This document shows positions 10,021 through 21,624 of a stretch of DNA of 64,000 nucleotides, in pieces. The stretch spans positions 303,449,468 to 303,513,467 of the forward strand of contig NC_057861.1 of NCBI RefSeq assembly GCF_019393635.1, given 5' to 3'. The position numbers and the translations under genes were made by a program. The stretch is from Dromiciops gliroides. Taxonomy: Eukaryota > Chordata > Mammalia > Microbiotheria > Microbiotheriidae. Below the pieces are notes generated by a model, which did not search any database, was not told the DNA's origin, and was given only the letters and a program-made list of their open reading frames with translations. Each line of letters starts with the position of its first letter. Position 1 is the stretch's first letter.

Positions 10021-10135
10021 TTTCTCACAAGATTCTACTTCTTATAGTCCAACCCCTAGAGCCCATCTCCAACCTGGACACATAAGGATAGGGATTGGAC
10101 TTGTGAGTCCATTGAGGAGAGGGGGGAATGGAAAT

Positions 10136-10343
10136 AAACATTTATATAGGGCCTACTATGTGCTAGACACTGTGCTAACTACTTTGCAAATATTCTCATT
10201 TAATCCTCACAAAAAACCTGAGGTAGGTGCTGTTATTATCCCCATTTGACATTTGAGGAAACTGAGGCAGACAGAAGTGAAGTGACTTGCCCATTGCTAT
10301 GTGGAACTCCCAGGTGAGCAATCTCTCTGTACCAATAGAAACC

Positions 10344-10416
<73 letters not shown>

Positions 10417-10540
10417 CAACTTAGAGAATTGTCTATTGCAGTGAGAATTTGTGACTTGCCCAGATCACACAGGCAGTATATATCATGCATAGGATTTGAA
10501 CCCAGGTCCTCCTGGCTTCAAATCCAGCTCTTTATCCAGA
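10136..10540 (-). mobile_element. MIR-like SINE, antisense, split by a TC repeat
   Basis: 'gcctactatgtgctagac', 'ttatccccatttgacatttg' and 'gtgacttgcccattg' lie left of the TC tract. 'cccagatcacacaggcag' and 'gaacccaggtcctcc' lie right of it. Confidence 0.75.
10345..10416 (+). repeat. (TC)n microsatellite
   Basis: About 72 bp of nearly perfect TC dinucleotides inside an antisense MIR-like SINE. Confidence 0.95.
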
Positions 10541-10615
10541 GACATTAAATATGCTGATGTTGCACTAGCAACATTCCAGAGTGTACTCCAAACTAGGATT
10601 AAAATGTAATTAGGA

Positions 10616-10764
10616 GGGGCAGCTGGGTGGCGCAGTGGATGGAGCGCTGGCCCTGGAGTCAGGAGTACCTGAGTTCGGGTCCAGGCTCAGACACTTGACA
10701 CTTGCTGGCTGTGTGACCCTGGGCAAGTCACTTAACCCCAATTGCCTCACTAAAAAAAAAAAAA
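10616..10764 (+). mobile_element. WSINE1-like SINE
   Basis: Complete head and 'cctcacta' plus A-run end. Duplication atgtaattagga before and aagtaattagga after. Confidence 0.9.
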
Positions 10765-11085
10765 GTAATTAGGAAATATTTAACAAAATAAATAAACACA
10801 CAATAAAAATAGCATTATGGCTTGCATAATCCTTATGTATGGATTAATGGCCCCAGTTTCCATCTGAGTTTGACACCACTGCACTACACTGTATTTCTCT
10901 GGGCACATAACTAGGGATTTCTCAATAGATACCTTTTACTTTACTCATTTACTGATTGCCAACAGTAATCATTGCTTGTTGATTAGATTCACTTTTTTTT
11001 CTCTCCCTAAGAATGACTGTATTACTAGAAAAACCCATCTGAAAAGATGGAACAGAATCCCAAACCACGCTACAAAAAGACACCA

Positions 11086-11233
11086 AGGACAACTAGGTAG
11101 ACCAGTGGATAAAGCATCGGCCCTGGATTCAGGAGGACCTGAGTTCAAATTCAGCCTCAGACACTTGACACTTACTAGCTGTGTGACCCTGGGCAAGCCA
11201 CTTAACCCTCATTACCCCACCAAAAAAAAAAAA
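11086..11233 (+). mobile_element. WSINE1-like SINE, diverged head
   Basis: Head altered to 'caactaggtagaccagtgg', with the rest typical. Short flanking repeat aaaaagacac/aaaaagacat. Confidence 0.85.
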
Positions 11234-11239
11234 AAGACA

Positions 11240-12054
11240 TACTGAGTTCAAGAGCAATCACCACTTAAACCAATACTGGCTGCTCTGTAAGAATGGAAAT
11301 CAGTTCAGACATGCAGGGACCTAAATCTTATTCCCCATATAGCCAACTGACACAGTGATTCATTCTATTCATTTTGGGACCAAATACCTCTGGCCCTATT
11401 TTTAGCTTTGCAAAAGAAAACAAACCCCTCTCTTCCCCTCCCTTCTCTCCCTCCCCCTCCCTTCCCCACTTGACCACCAATGGTTGATTTTCAGAATCCT
11501 ACACATAGTACAACCTTCTTGACATGACATTCAAGAAAATTGTTCATTAAATGAAATGGAACTAGAGACAAAAGCTTTGGGTCATCATTACATCAGCAGA
11601 CATTGCTCTGAAATAGTTCTGGTCCAGCCTACTAATTTGGCTTTCAGTTTACCAGACTATTCCCAGTCAACAACAGATAACCCCATCAATTCAACAAATA
11701 GTCATTGAGATTACTTTGCTTATTGGAATTACTTCTTATATTTTTCTCGAATAACAATAGTTATCAGACAACTGGCAGAAAAGGCAACAGCTTCAAGTTA
11801 CATCCTGTCATGAATAAGCCACTGTTGGTACTACTGAGTTTTCATGCATTGTTATTGTACGTTGAAATAAAGTATACCCTTATTGTTATTATTGTATGTT
11901 TATAATAATGTAGAACATGTTTTCTAAACATGAATAAACATGGAAATTATCATTTTAATTATTCTATATTAGAAAAGAATGAACTTTTTACACATACACA
12001 CCTTGACTCTTTGTCTTAGCTCTGGGTTTGCCCTGATATCACAGTCAAATTTAA
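11240..12054. other. unassigned intergenic DNA
   Basis: AT-rich unique sequence with a short pyrimidine tract near 11427-11466. No gene or clear repeat found. Confidence 0.4.
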
Positions 12055-12115
12055 TAAACATTTATTAAGTGCATATTATGTACAAGGTACTAGGATGGCC
12101 ATCCATGTTGTCTAC
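12055..12115 (-). mobile_element. MIR-like fragment
   Basis: 'aataaacatttattaagtgc' and 'tatgtacaaggtactagg' represent the antisense 3' tail of a MIR-like SINE. Confidence 0.6.
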
Positions 12116-12379
12116 AAACACTGATGGACGACACTCCCAAGTGGAGTCAGGATAAGATTAAAATGAAAGTGGGAAAGATTTAACGTAAATAAATAAAAAT
12201 TCAATAGGACATAGATAATGGTAATATCTGATTTTCTAAATTAATCTCCTGACTGCAGGGATCCTTAGGCACAGTTTAGTGGTCCCCATTTCTATTTGAG
12301 TTTGACCCCACTGGTCTACAGTGAGTATGAGGAGTAGGCCTGGAATGGAGGAGGAGTATTCTATAGGAAGATAGAATCA

Positions 12380-12577
12380 GGGCAGCTAGGTGGCACAGTG
12401 GATAAAGCACCAGCCCTGGATTCAAGAGGACCTGAGTTCAAATGCAGCCTCAGACACCTGACACTAGCTGTGTGACCCTGGGCAAGTCACTTAATCCTAA
12501 TTGCCCTGCAAAAAATAAAAAAGCCCTTCTAGCTTTAAATCAATGATCCTATGATCTGCAAACTAACAAAATGGTCC
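12380..12577 (+). mobile_element. WSINE1-like SINE with extra 3' sequence
   Basis: SINE body 12380-12523, then about 54 bp of non-A sequence before the second copy of a perfect 16-bp duplication, taggaagatagaatca, at 12364-12379 and 12578-12593. The extra segment contains 'ctagctttaaatcaatgatcc', which looks like a MIR-type tail. Confidence 0.8.
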
Positions 12578-12594
12578 TAGGAAGATAGAATCAA

Positions 12595-12985
12595 TCAATC
12601 AATCCAACTGTCTTATTTTGCAGATGAGGGGACTGGGATGCAGAGAGAGAAGGTGACTTGACAAAAGTTATATAACTAATTAGTTGTAAAGCTGGTACTA
12701 GAACCGGGTTATCCTATCTCATGAAATCAAATCATCTTAGAGTTGGAAGGGACCTCACAGGCCATCTAGTCTAACCTATGCCCAGACAAGAATTTCCTTT
12801 ATAATATCCCCTAACTAGTCATTCAACATTTACCTGAAGACCATGAATGAGGGAAAATCCATGACTTCTCAAGGCAACACATTCCACCTTTGGAAAGCTC
12901 CAATGGTTAGGAAGTCAATCAATCAATCACTCTAACCCTCTTCTTTTATAAATGAGGAAAGTGAGAACAGGATTCTAGTGCAAGT
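12595..12985 (-). mobile_element. old SINE/LINE relics, antisense
   Basis: 12600-12715 resembles an antisense MIR. 12735-12905 ('gagttggaagggacctcac', 'caacacattccacctttgg') resembles a CR1/L3-type relic common in marsupials. Families are not certain. Confidence 0.5.
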
Positions 12986-13054
12986 GGGGCAGCAGGTTTG
13001 TTTCCCCCTCTATTGACTGCCTTTGTTTTAGAAATTCTTAAATGTTAAAATAAT

Positions 13055-13445
13055 AGTAACAATAATACATTTTTCTAGTGCTTTAACTTTTGCAAAGTAT
13101 TTTGCATACATTATCTCCTGGCAGTTTTGCAGCAACCCTATTTAAGAGTTATTTTAGGGGGCAGCTAGGTGGCACAGTGGTTTAAGCACCAGTCCTGGAT
13201 TCAAGAGGACCTGAGTTCAAATCCAGCCTCAGACACTTGACACTTACTAGTTGTGTGACCCTGGGCAAGTCACTTAATCCTCTTTGCCCCCCCCAAAAAG
13301 AGTTATTATAATGTTATTTTCATTTTATAGAAGAGAAAATTGAGGCTGAGAGAGCTTAAGTGACTTAGCCAGGATTATATAGTGAATAACGTCATAAGGC
13401 AGGAATTGAACCTGTATCCTGACTATACATCTCATACTCTCTCCT
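13055..13445 (-). mobile_element. MIR-like SINE, antisense, split by a WSINE
   Basis: 'gcaaagtattttgcatacattatctc' left of the inserted SINE. 'cattttatagaagagaaaattgagg' and 'gtgacttagccagg' right of it. Confidence 0.7.
13157..13297 (+). mobile_element. WSINE1-like SINE nested in a MIR
   Basis: Duplication aagagttatttta at 13144-13156 and aaagagttatta after the C-rich/A tail. Confidence 0.9.
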
Positions 13446-14224
13446 CTACATCATCCAGCATGACCAGCTGCACAGTCCTTGGCCTGCTTACATTTCAGTT
13501 TCTAAACTTAGCTACCTATAGCTGTTCTGTACCTTGCCCCTCGGCCCCTGCCAAAGCCTACTTACTTTTTATCGCATGAGCCTTGGGTACCACTGAATTC
13601 AGATCACAAAGGAACTCATCAGTGTCTTGAACGCATCTCAAAGAAAGGTTTCTTGCAGAAAAGGCATAAGACAAGCAAAGGAGCCAAAGTGCTAACAACC
13701 TGGACATCATCATTTTCCTTTTTTACCTGCCCAAATGGAGTGTTCTTCTTGGAGGTCAAACCCTATATTTATGGAACAGTGGCCTTAGACGGTATGTCAG
13801 AGGAAAATGTGATCCTTCTTTCTCTTAACTTGAGAAACAGGCTGCATTGTTTCCAACACCTGCAGAGTAGCCAAGATGAACAAAGCAGGAAAGGCAATTT
13901 ACACACAACTTATTATTGTTGAATAGAATAGATCTCTGGGTTCATATGTTCTCCAGAGCACCTGGCTTCCATTAAAATTTCCATTTCATTTGGAAAAGTG
14001 TACTTTCCTTTAGGTGGAGAGCCTTGTGTTATATTCTGGGATTTTAAATATCCAAAGTATGTTCCACTTAAAATATTCGATGGCAAATCTCATTTTTTGC
14101 TCAAGAATGACCAAAAATTTAACTCAAAGGAGACAAATACTAAGGAAACAATTATTGGGTCTTTGCTGCATATTTGTATACATATAGTCTGTTGTGTCAA
14201 ACTTTTCATAGAAATATATGTCCT
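13446..14224. other. unassigned intergenic DNA
   Basis: Contains open frames of up to about 90 codons without recognisable domains. I do not call a gene. Confidence 0.35.
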
Positions 14225-14580
14225 AAAAAGGAAAATAATAAATGTTGGAGAAGCTGTGGAAAAATTGGAACACTAATGCATTGCTGGTGGAGCTGTGAAC
14301 TGATCCAACCATTCTGGAGAGCAGTTTGGAACTATGCCTAAAAGGTTATGGGACTGTTCATATCCTTTAACCCAGTGGTACCACTGCTAGGTCTGTATCC
14401 CAAAGAGATTATAGAAAAGGGAAAAGGACCCATACGTACAGAAATATTTATAGCAGTTCTCTTTGTGGTGGCAAAGAATTGGAAATTGAGGGAATGTCCA
14501 TCAATTGGGGAATGGCTAAACAAGTTGTGGCATATGAATGTAATGCAAATACTATTATGTTTTAAGAAACTATGAGCCAT
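14225..14580 (+). mobile_element. L1 ORF2 C-terminal fragment
   Basis: 'aatgttggagaagctgtgg', 'caaccattctggagagcag', 'ccactgctaggtctgtatcc' and 'gcaaagaattggaaattgagg' follow each other as in the ORF2 tail at 55.8-56.2 kb. It ends abruptly where HAL1-like ORF1 tail sequence starts. Confidence 0.85.
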
Positions 14581-14585
14581 CAGAG

Positions 14586-15780
14586 GAAAAACTGGGACTT
14601 CAATGAAAAAGAGAACTTTCAGGCATTTGTGATGGAAAGACCTGAACTGAATAGAAAATTTGACTTTCAAATACAAGACCCTGGAGAATCATAAAAAGGC
14701 AAACAGGAAAAAGAAACCAGGAGGGACATTAAAAGGTTAAACTGTTTACATTCATACATGAGAAAATAAACTTCCAACTCATAAGAACTTTTCAGTAAGG
14801 AATACACAGAGGACATAGGTCTGAACTGAATATGAAGAGATGGTAATTGTAAAGCATTTATTTTTTGTGTATCCTTGTTCTTTGTGGAGCAAACAGGGTG
14901 GGTTGTCTTGTGTCTGGGGCCGGATTTGGGCTCTGGATCTCCTGAGCCCAGGGCTGGTGCTTTGTCCACTGTGCCACCTAGCTAACCCATAATGACATCT
15001 TTAAAATAGGGTTGAGGGGTAGGAGGAATAGACTGGAGGAGTGGGAAAGGGAGAGGTAGCTCACATGAAGAAAACAAGAAAAAAAGCTTGTGGAGGGGAG
15101 GGGAAGGGGGGAAGGAATGGGGGAGTGAGTGAACCTTACTATTATCAGAATTGTCTCAAAGAGGGAATAACATACATACTCAAGCGGGTATAGTAATATA
15201 TTTTTGCCCTGAAGAAAAGTGGGAGGGGAAGGAGATGGGGGGGAGAAGAGGGGAAGGAGGGAAGGGAAGTTTGTGGGAGGGAGCTGCAAAAAGCAAAACA
15301 CTTTCAAGGAAGGTGAAGATGTTCTGCATAACAGCACATGTATGACATATATTGAATTGCTTGATTTCATAGGGAAGGTTGAGGGAGGGAGGAAGAAAAA
15401 TTTAGAAAACAGAATTAGCTCAAAGACCTTAACCTCATCAAAGTGGACTCAAGGAGGGAATAACACACACACACACACACACACATACAATTGGGGGGAG
15501 TAATCTATTTAACCCTACAGGAAAGTAGGAGGGAAAGAGGATAAAGAGGGAAGGGTTAAAGAAAGGAGAGTAGAGTGGGGGAGGGGGCAGTGAGTAGCAA
15601 AACACTTTTGAGGAGGAATAGGGCAAAATAAGATAGAAAATAGAGTAAATATCATTGGAAGGGAATAGGATGGAAGGAAATAGTTATGATGATTGACTAC
15701 AATGTCAAAACATATGGTACCTACTCTGCTGGGCTATTGTGAAGAAAATTCTTTGTCAAGTTTAAGGTACTATATAAAAG
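14586..15780 (+). mobile_element. 5'-truncated HAL1-like element (ORF1 tail plus 3' UTR)
   Basis: Begins inside the ORF1 3' end ('gggacttcaatgaaaaagag', 'tttgactttcaaatac'), which matches 24656-24740. The long purine-rich 3' UTR matches 24900-25300. An antisense WSINE-like block at about 14885-14985 is shared with the 24.8-kb copy. The right boundary is uncertain. Confidence 0.75.
15462..15485 (+). repeat. (AC)n microsatellite
   Basis: Short AC run inside the HAL1-like 3' UTR. Confidence 0.9.
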
Positions 15781-15784
15781 TTAC

Positions 15785-16255
15785 GATGAACAAGATGCTA
15801 TCAGAAAAACCTGGAAAGACCCACATGAACTGAGGCAGAGAGAAATGTACTGTATACAAAATAACAGCAATAGTGTAAGATGATTTTCTGGGAAGCACGT
15901 GGGTATCTTCAGCAAGGCAATGATCCAATATAACTCTGAAAAACTTATGAAAATTTCAGTACACCTACAGAGAAAGAACTGATGGTATCTGAAAACAGAC
16001 TGAAACACATTTCTTGTTTTGACAACTCCTTAATCTGAAGTTTTGTATTTATCTGTATTCTCTTACAACCTAGCTAATGTAGAGTTGTTTTCCATGACTA
16101 CTCATGTATAATTTATATTGAATTGTTTGAGTTCTTGGAGTGGCAGTGGGAAGGGAGGGAGGAAGAGAAGTTGGAACACAAAGTTTTTTTTAAAATTGAT
16201 GTCAAAATTTGCTTTTACATGTAATTTGGAAAATAAAATACTAACAAAAAGAAAA
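15785..16255 (+). mobile_element. L1 3'-end fragment
   Basis: 'tcagaaaaacctggaaagac', 'gcaatgatccaatataac' and the terminal 'acatgtaatttggaaaataaaatac' form an L1 3' end. Confidence 0.75.
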
Positions 16256-16269
16256 AGAAAGAAAGAAAG

Positions 16270-16800
16270 AAACAATGAGCTGGAGGATTTCAGAGAAACC
16301 TGGAAGGACTTACATAAACTGATGCTAACTGAGAGGAGCAGAACCAGGAGAACAATGTACACAATAACAGCAACATTGTGTGATGAACATCTGTGATAGA
16401 CTTGGCTCTTCTCAGCAGTGCAATGATCCAAAATAATTTCAAAGAACTCATGATAATAAAGCACCGACCCTGAATTCAGGAGGACCTGAGTTCAAATCCG
16501 GCCTCAGACACTTGACACTAGCTGTGTGACCCTGGGCAAGTCACTTAACCCCCATTGCCCTGCAAAAAAAAGAAAGAAAAGAAAAGAAAAAGAAAGAAAT
16601 AAACAAATAATAATAATAAAGAACTCATGATAGAAAATGTTCTCAACATCTAGAAAAAAGAACTGTACAGATTGAACCATACTGTTTCTACTTTGGGGCT
16701 GGTTTTTTTTTTTAATTGTTTTTTGAGGTTTTTTTCCCTTGTGCTCTGATTCTTCTTTCACAATATGACTAATGCAGAAAAAAAAAAGAAATTTATGTCC
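16270..16800 (+). mobile_element. L1 3'-end fragment split by a WSINE
   Basis: 'gatttcagagaaacctgg', 'aggagcagaaccaggagaac', 'gcagtgcaatgatccaaa' precede the SINE. 'tagaaaatgttctcaacatc' and 'aatatgactaatgcag' follow it. Confidence 0.8.
16456..16617 (+). mobile_element. WSINE1-like SINE, 5' truncated
   Basis: Starts at 'ataaagcaccgaccc', lacking the head. A perfect 15-bp duplication aaagaactcatgata lies at 16441-16455 and 16618-16632, so the truncation happened at insertion. Confidence 0.9.
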
Positions 16801-16954
16801 TTCGTTTCCTTGGGGAGTAATATGTTCTTGGATCAGATTTTTGGTAGACATGATTTTTTTTTGAAGATTCAGGTCAGAAAACTGGGTAATCTAAATTTTA
16901 TTTTTTACCGAACTAGCTTGTTACAATCATGCTGTAATGATATGCCTACCCACC

Positions 16955-17450
16955 AATACACCTACCAGATTGGCTAAAATGATAGAAAAGGAAAGTAGCA
17001 AATGTTGGAGAGGAAGCAGAAAAACTGGGACACTAATCCATTTTTTGTGGAATTGTAAAATGATCTAACTATTTTGGAGAGAAATCTGGAATCATGCCCA
17101 AAGAGTAATTAAACTCCCTATACCCTTTGGCCCAGCAATACCACTACTAGCTCTATTTCTAAAGATGATGAAGGGAAAATGAAAAGAACCTATATTTCTA
17201 GAATGTTTATAGCAGTTCTTTTTGTGGTGGCAAAGAACTAGAAATGATAAGGATGCCCATCAACTGGGGAATGGCTGAATAAGTTGTGGTGCATGATTGT
17301 GATGAAACACTACTGCACTATAAGAAATGAAGGGCTCAATCATTTTAGAAAAACATGGAAAGACTTGCAGTTTCACATCTCTTTATTGTACTATGTTATA
17401 TAAATGCTTATTTTATTCCATAAATTAAAAATAAAATTTTAAAAATCATG
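16955..17450 (+). mobile_element. L1 ORF2 C-terminal fragment
   Basis: 'gcaaatgttggagaggaagc', 'cccagcaataccactac', 'ttgtggtggcaaagaac' and 'caactggggaatggctg' in order. Frames are broken. Confidence 0.85.
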
Positions 17451-17505
17451 CTGTAGGAATAGTTCCAAATCTAAAAACATATAACATATACAAACATGGA
17501 CTTTT

Positions 17506-17755
17506 GTTGTTGTTCCGTTTTTTCAGTCATATCCAACTTCTTTTGTCTTTTTCTTTTTTCTTTTTTTTTTTGTGGGCAATGAGAGTTAAGTGACTTGCCC
17601 AGGGTCACACAGCTAGTAAGTGTCAAGTGTCTGAGGTAAAATTTGAACTCAGGTCCTTCTGAATCCAGGGCCAGTGCCTTATCCACTGAACCACCTAGCT
17701 GCCCCCTTAACAACTTCTTTTGACCCCATTTGGAGTTTTCTGAGCCACTTAACTG
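17506..17755 (-). mobile_element. MAR-type SINE, split by a WSINE
   Basis: 'gttgttgttccgttttttc' and 'cagtcatatccaacttc' left of the insertion, 'gaccccatttggagttttc' right of it. Confidence 0.75.
17546..17708 (-). mobile_element. WSINE1-like SINE nested in a MAR-type SINE
   Basis: Antisense copy with 5' T-run. Perfect duplication caacttcttttg at 17534-17545 and 17711-17722. Confidence 0.9.
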
Positions 17756-17817
17756 CCCTAAACATGGACTTACAAAGTAGGAAAATTAGGGTATGATTAT
17801 TCATAAATTCTAGAGTA

Positions 17818-18072
17818 GAAGGGCAACAAGGTGGCATAGTGGATAGAGTGCCAGGCCTGCAATAAGGAAGACTCATCTTCCTGAGTTCAAATCTGGCCTC
17901 AGACACTTACTAGCTGTGTGACACTGGGCAAGTCACTTAACCCAGTCTACCTCAGTTCCCCATCTGTAAAATGAGCTGGAGAAGGCAATGGAAAACCACT
18001 CCAGTATTTCTGCTAAGAAAACCCCAAATGCAGTCACAAGTTGGACACAACTGAAAAATGAGCAAATAACAA
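17818..18072 (+). mobile_element. MAR-type long SINE, full length
   Basis: tRNA-like head followed by 'ctgtaaaatgagctggag', 'ggcaatggaaaaccactcc', 'aagaaaaccccaaatg' and 'ttggacacaactgaaaaatg', the complete MAR-type order. Confidence 0.85.
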
Positions 18073-18079
18073 GAAGAGT

Positions 18080-18290
18080 CATAGAGCCGGATGGACCCAT
18101 AGAGATCATCTACTTCAACCTTTCTAATGCCTAAATCTCCTTTATGAAAGTCCTGGATGTCATAAAGTCACAGATCTAGAAAGGATCTCAGAACCCATAG
18201 AATGCAACCCACTTATTTTACAGAAGAGGAAATTGAAGCCCAGGGAATTTAAGTGACTTGCCCAAGGTCATACAGGTAGTCATTTTTGGA
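18080..18290 (-). mobile_element. old MIR/CR1-type relic
   Basis: 'agaaaggatctcagaaccc', 'ttttacagaagaggaaattg' and 'gtgacttgcccaaggtcatac' are antisense SINE-like text. Confidence 0.5.
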
Positions 18291-18830
18291 GATGAGACAT
18301 TCTTTCTATCATAAAATACTTCAGTATGTCATCTATCTCTTGCTTAAATTTCTACAGTGTCAGGCTTCAACTTTGGAAGAAGACTATTTCATTTTTGAAA
18401 AATCTAAATTCTAGACAGTTCTTGATTTGCCTACTCACGACCCAGTTGTTGATTATAAGTCTTCCTTTTGGAATGAAGAACAAATTTAATCCTTTTTTCA
18501 TATGGGACCTAAAAAGGTTCTTTCTTCTTACCTGCTTATTCCTCACTGATGACAGGGGGAGGCTAAACCTCAGATTCACACTCCTAGACAAAAACCTAAT
18601 TAAGCTAGTCTGGGACCAGGTTTCACTAGCAATCTGCCTTAAGCAACCTGACCAGTTCAGACCCGTCCTGACTCCTTATATATACTTCAAAACAAACACA
18701 GAAAGACAAAGTCTACTAGTCTTTGGAGATTCCCACTTTTCCAGAAACTCAAGAATGAGATATATTTCCCTTGGCAGAGGCGGGGAAGCAGCTTATTTAG
18801 ATCACCAACATTTAACCTTTGCTGATTCTA
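18291..18830. other. unassigned DNA with a 175-codon open frame
   Basis: A plus-strand frame at 18326-18853 is open for 175 codons. Its end runs into the 'gccaagatggctgcc' motif typical of L1 5' ends. It has no domain signature or homologous family that I recognise and is hydrophobic at random. I regard it as chance or L1-derived. Confidence 0.35.
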
Positions 18831-18898
18831 GATTAGCCAAGATGGCTGCCTGAATTAAGACAAGCAGATCAGCTCCCCCCCCTCCCAAAGCCAGCAAA

Positions 18899-18902
<4 letters not shown>

Positions 18903-18932
<30 letters not shown>
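18903..18932 (+). repeat. (AC)n microsatellite
   Basis: About 30 bp of AC repeats following a C-run, inside the L1 5' UTR region. Confidence 0.9.
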
Positions 18933-18934
<2 letters not shown>

Positions 18935-19514
18935 CTAAAGATCACAGCAGGCCGACTAATGATGAAGAATTCCAATGAGAAAGTACAGTGAGCTACCTCT
19001 TCTGTTCCCAGAACTATGCAAAAAGTTAGCCAGATTCCCATAGGCAACAGGAAAGGGAACCCCCAGCAAAGTCACCACCAGTACAAACAACCAGGGGTGT
19101 GCTGGTAAATGTTTAACAACCTGCACTCCAGGAAAAATGTATGCTGGACACACTTTTAAGTTTAATCTCCATTGTTAACATTTTCTCCATCACTTTCTTA
19201 AGTTTAGACAGTCAACAAAACAGTAAATCAAGCCCTGCTTTGTAGCTTTGCCAGTTTCTGAGGTGTAAATGCTCACACTGAAAATTTAACAATTAGCTCA
19301 GCAAGCTTGAGTTGGCTCCAACATATCCCTGAAAACAAGCCAGCAGCTGCCCAGAAAGATCAGAGAAAGGATAGAGACACTGGTAGCCTGCAGGGCTCTG
19401 TATCTGGAGTCAGCAAGAGTTGAGGGCTTTCCCAGAAAGCGAGGTGGTTGAAAGCCCACACAGGGGACCTTGGAAGCCATCAGTAATGGCAATGACCAAT
19501 GTGGGCTTGGTCCT

Positions 19515-19735
19515 CATTGTTGTTGTTCAGTCATGTCTGATTCTTTGTGGCTCCTTTTGGGGTTTTCTTGGCAAAGGTACTAGAGTGCTTTGTCATTTCT
19601 TTATCTGGCTCATTTTATACATGAGGAACTAAGGTAAACAGGGTTAAGTTACTTGCCCAGAGTCATACAGCTAGTAAGTGTCTGAGGTTAGATTTGAACT
19701 CACATCTTCCTGGCTCCAGGCCAGGTGCTGTCCCA
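19515..19735 (-). mobile_element. MAR-type SINE
   Basis: 'tgttgttgttcagtcatgtc', 'gttttcttggcaaaggtac', 'acttgcccagagtcatacag' and 'aactcacatcttcctggc' are present. Confidence 0.85.
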
Positions 19736-19933
19736 TGGGTTTGGTAGCCCTCAGAAGAGGAGACTCTAGCAAGGCTCTGAAGTCCCTAGCTTTATTTCTC
19801 CTGAGATGTCTTAGAAAGCCATGCAGATCCAGTGCTCTGAACATCAAATATCTATTTCTGGAGGTACTTACTCCCAGGCAGTAGGAGTTAACACAAGAAC
19901 CCTGGTAACCTAGGCCAAGAATAATTAGCACCT

Positions 19934-20091
19934 GGGGCAGCTAAGTGGCACCATGGATAAAGCACCAGCTCTGGATTCAGGAGGACCTGAGTTCAAATCC
20001 AACCTGACACTTGACACTTACTAGCTGTGTGACCCTCGGCAAGTCACTTAACCCCAATTGCCTCACCAAAAAAAAAAAAAAGAAAGAATAA
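19934..20091 (+). mobile_element. WSINE1-like SINE
   Basis: Complete copy. Duplication aataattagcacc before and aaataattaacacc after. Confidence 0.9.
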
Positions 20092-20186
20092 AAATAATTA
20101 ACACCCACAATCCCACCCAAAATTGTGGCAGGGGGCAGGACCTGTCTCTGACACTAATCCTCAGTTCAGGAACTAAGACTTCAGAG

Positions 20187-21080
20187 ATGAGTAAAACAAA
20201 GAAAATATCAACCACTATAAGGAACTATTGTAGATGCAGAGATATACCAAAAACCCAAATGAAAAGGTGACTATCACTGTAATAACTTCGAGCAGAAATA
20301 CTAAGAAAAAATGGATTTTCCACAAAGACTATATGAATACCTAGAAGAAATAAAGCAAGAGATTAAAATAAAATAAAATAAAACTTTTCTGGAGTAAAGA
20401 ATAGGAAAAAGAATAGCTTAGAACAGAAAATGCTAAACCTTATCAAAGTAATAAACTCTCTCAAAATTAGAAGAGACCAAACAGAAATAAATGACTTCAG
20501 AAGATAGAAATATTAGAACAAACTCAAAAGATTGAATAAACAAAAAGAAATGTAAGATATCTGATATCAAAAAGAATTGAGCTGGAAAACAGTTCAAAGA
20601 GAGATCATTTAAAAACTACTGGACTCCTGAAAATCATGAAAAAAAAAAAGATCATGGACACTATATTTCAAGAAATCACAAATGAAAACTGACCAGATAT
20701 ATTAGAACCAGAGGGCAAAATGAAGACAGAAAGAAACTGCTGATTACCTTCTGAAATGAAAAGCCCCAGGAATGTCATAACGAAAATTCAGAGCTTCCAC
20801 ATCAAAGAAGAAAGGTCATAAGCATTCAGAAATAAGGAACTCAACTATAAGCTACAGTCATGATCATACAAGATCTGACAGCTACTACTCAGAATGACAG
20901 GAGACCTAGTAATACAATATTCCAAAACACAAAAGACATGTGTTTACAACCAAGAATAATTGACCCTGAAAAGCTAGATATAATCCTACAGAAAAAAAGA
21001 AATGGACCTTTAAAGAGAAGATTGTCTTGTTTAGAATTTATTTTATTTTATGAAATAAAACCAGTATTTCCATAACAGAG
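20187..21080 (+). mobile_element. L1 ORF1 remnant
   Basis: Broken frame with coiled-coil-like Lys/Glu-rich text. Its C-terminal part at 20860-21000 parallels the ORF1 end at 24.5-24.65 kb: a 'LQPRI' motif, then 'PEKLDIILQ' against 'PAKLSIIFQ'. Several frameshifts and stops. Confidence 0.7.
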
Positions 21081-21236
21081 AATAATAAAAAGATGATTTC
21101 ATATGAAACTGAAGATCTATTATGTACAACTTGCTATTCCTTTTAAATATATAAGAAATTTATCATGTAAGTTTTTTTTCTTTTTTATTCTTCTCTCCAC
21201 CCATGAAGAGATGGCTATCATTAGACACATATGTAT

Positions 21237-21256
21237 GTATGTGTGTGTGTGTGTGT
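21237..21256 (+). repeat. (TG)n microsatellite
   Basis: Short TG run inside the antisense L1. Confidence 0.85.
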
Positions 21257-21624
21257 AAAATCATTTTATACATATTTCCGCTTATCAATTCTTTCTCTGG
21301 ATGCAAATACAATCTTCCTTCATATGTCCTGTGTAGTTAATTTGGGTATTTATAATTGTCAAAATTAGTCACTCAAAGTTGTTTTTAAGATGATATTGCT
21401 GTTACTGTATATGATGTTCTCTTGATTCTGCTCATTTTGTTCTTCAGTATTTCATGAAAGTCTATCCATGTTTTTCTAAATATCAATGAGATCATTGTTT
21501 CTTATGGCACAGTAGTATTCCATCACAGTAGCGTACCACAACTTGTTAATCCATTCTCCAACTGACAGGAATCCTGATAATTTCTAGTTTTTTGCCACCA
21601 CAGAGAGAGAAGCTATAAATATTT

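Larger units (their letters stand above)
18831..20280 (+). mobile_element. L1 5' UTR remains
   Basis: Starts near 'agccaagatggctgcctg', then 'gcagatcagctccc' and (AC)n. Resumes after two SINE insertions with 'gtaggagttaacacaag' and 'acacccacaatcccaccc', up to an ORF1-like start near 20187. Confidence 0.6.

Noticed and set aside
18326..18853. 175-codon plus-strand open frame, one of the longer ones in the window
   Set aside because: No domain, signal or family resemblance. It ends inside sequence typical of an L1 5' end and lies between repeats. No splice or promoter context.
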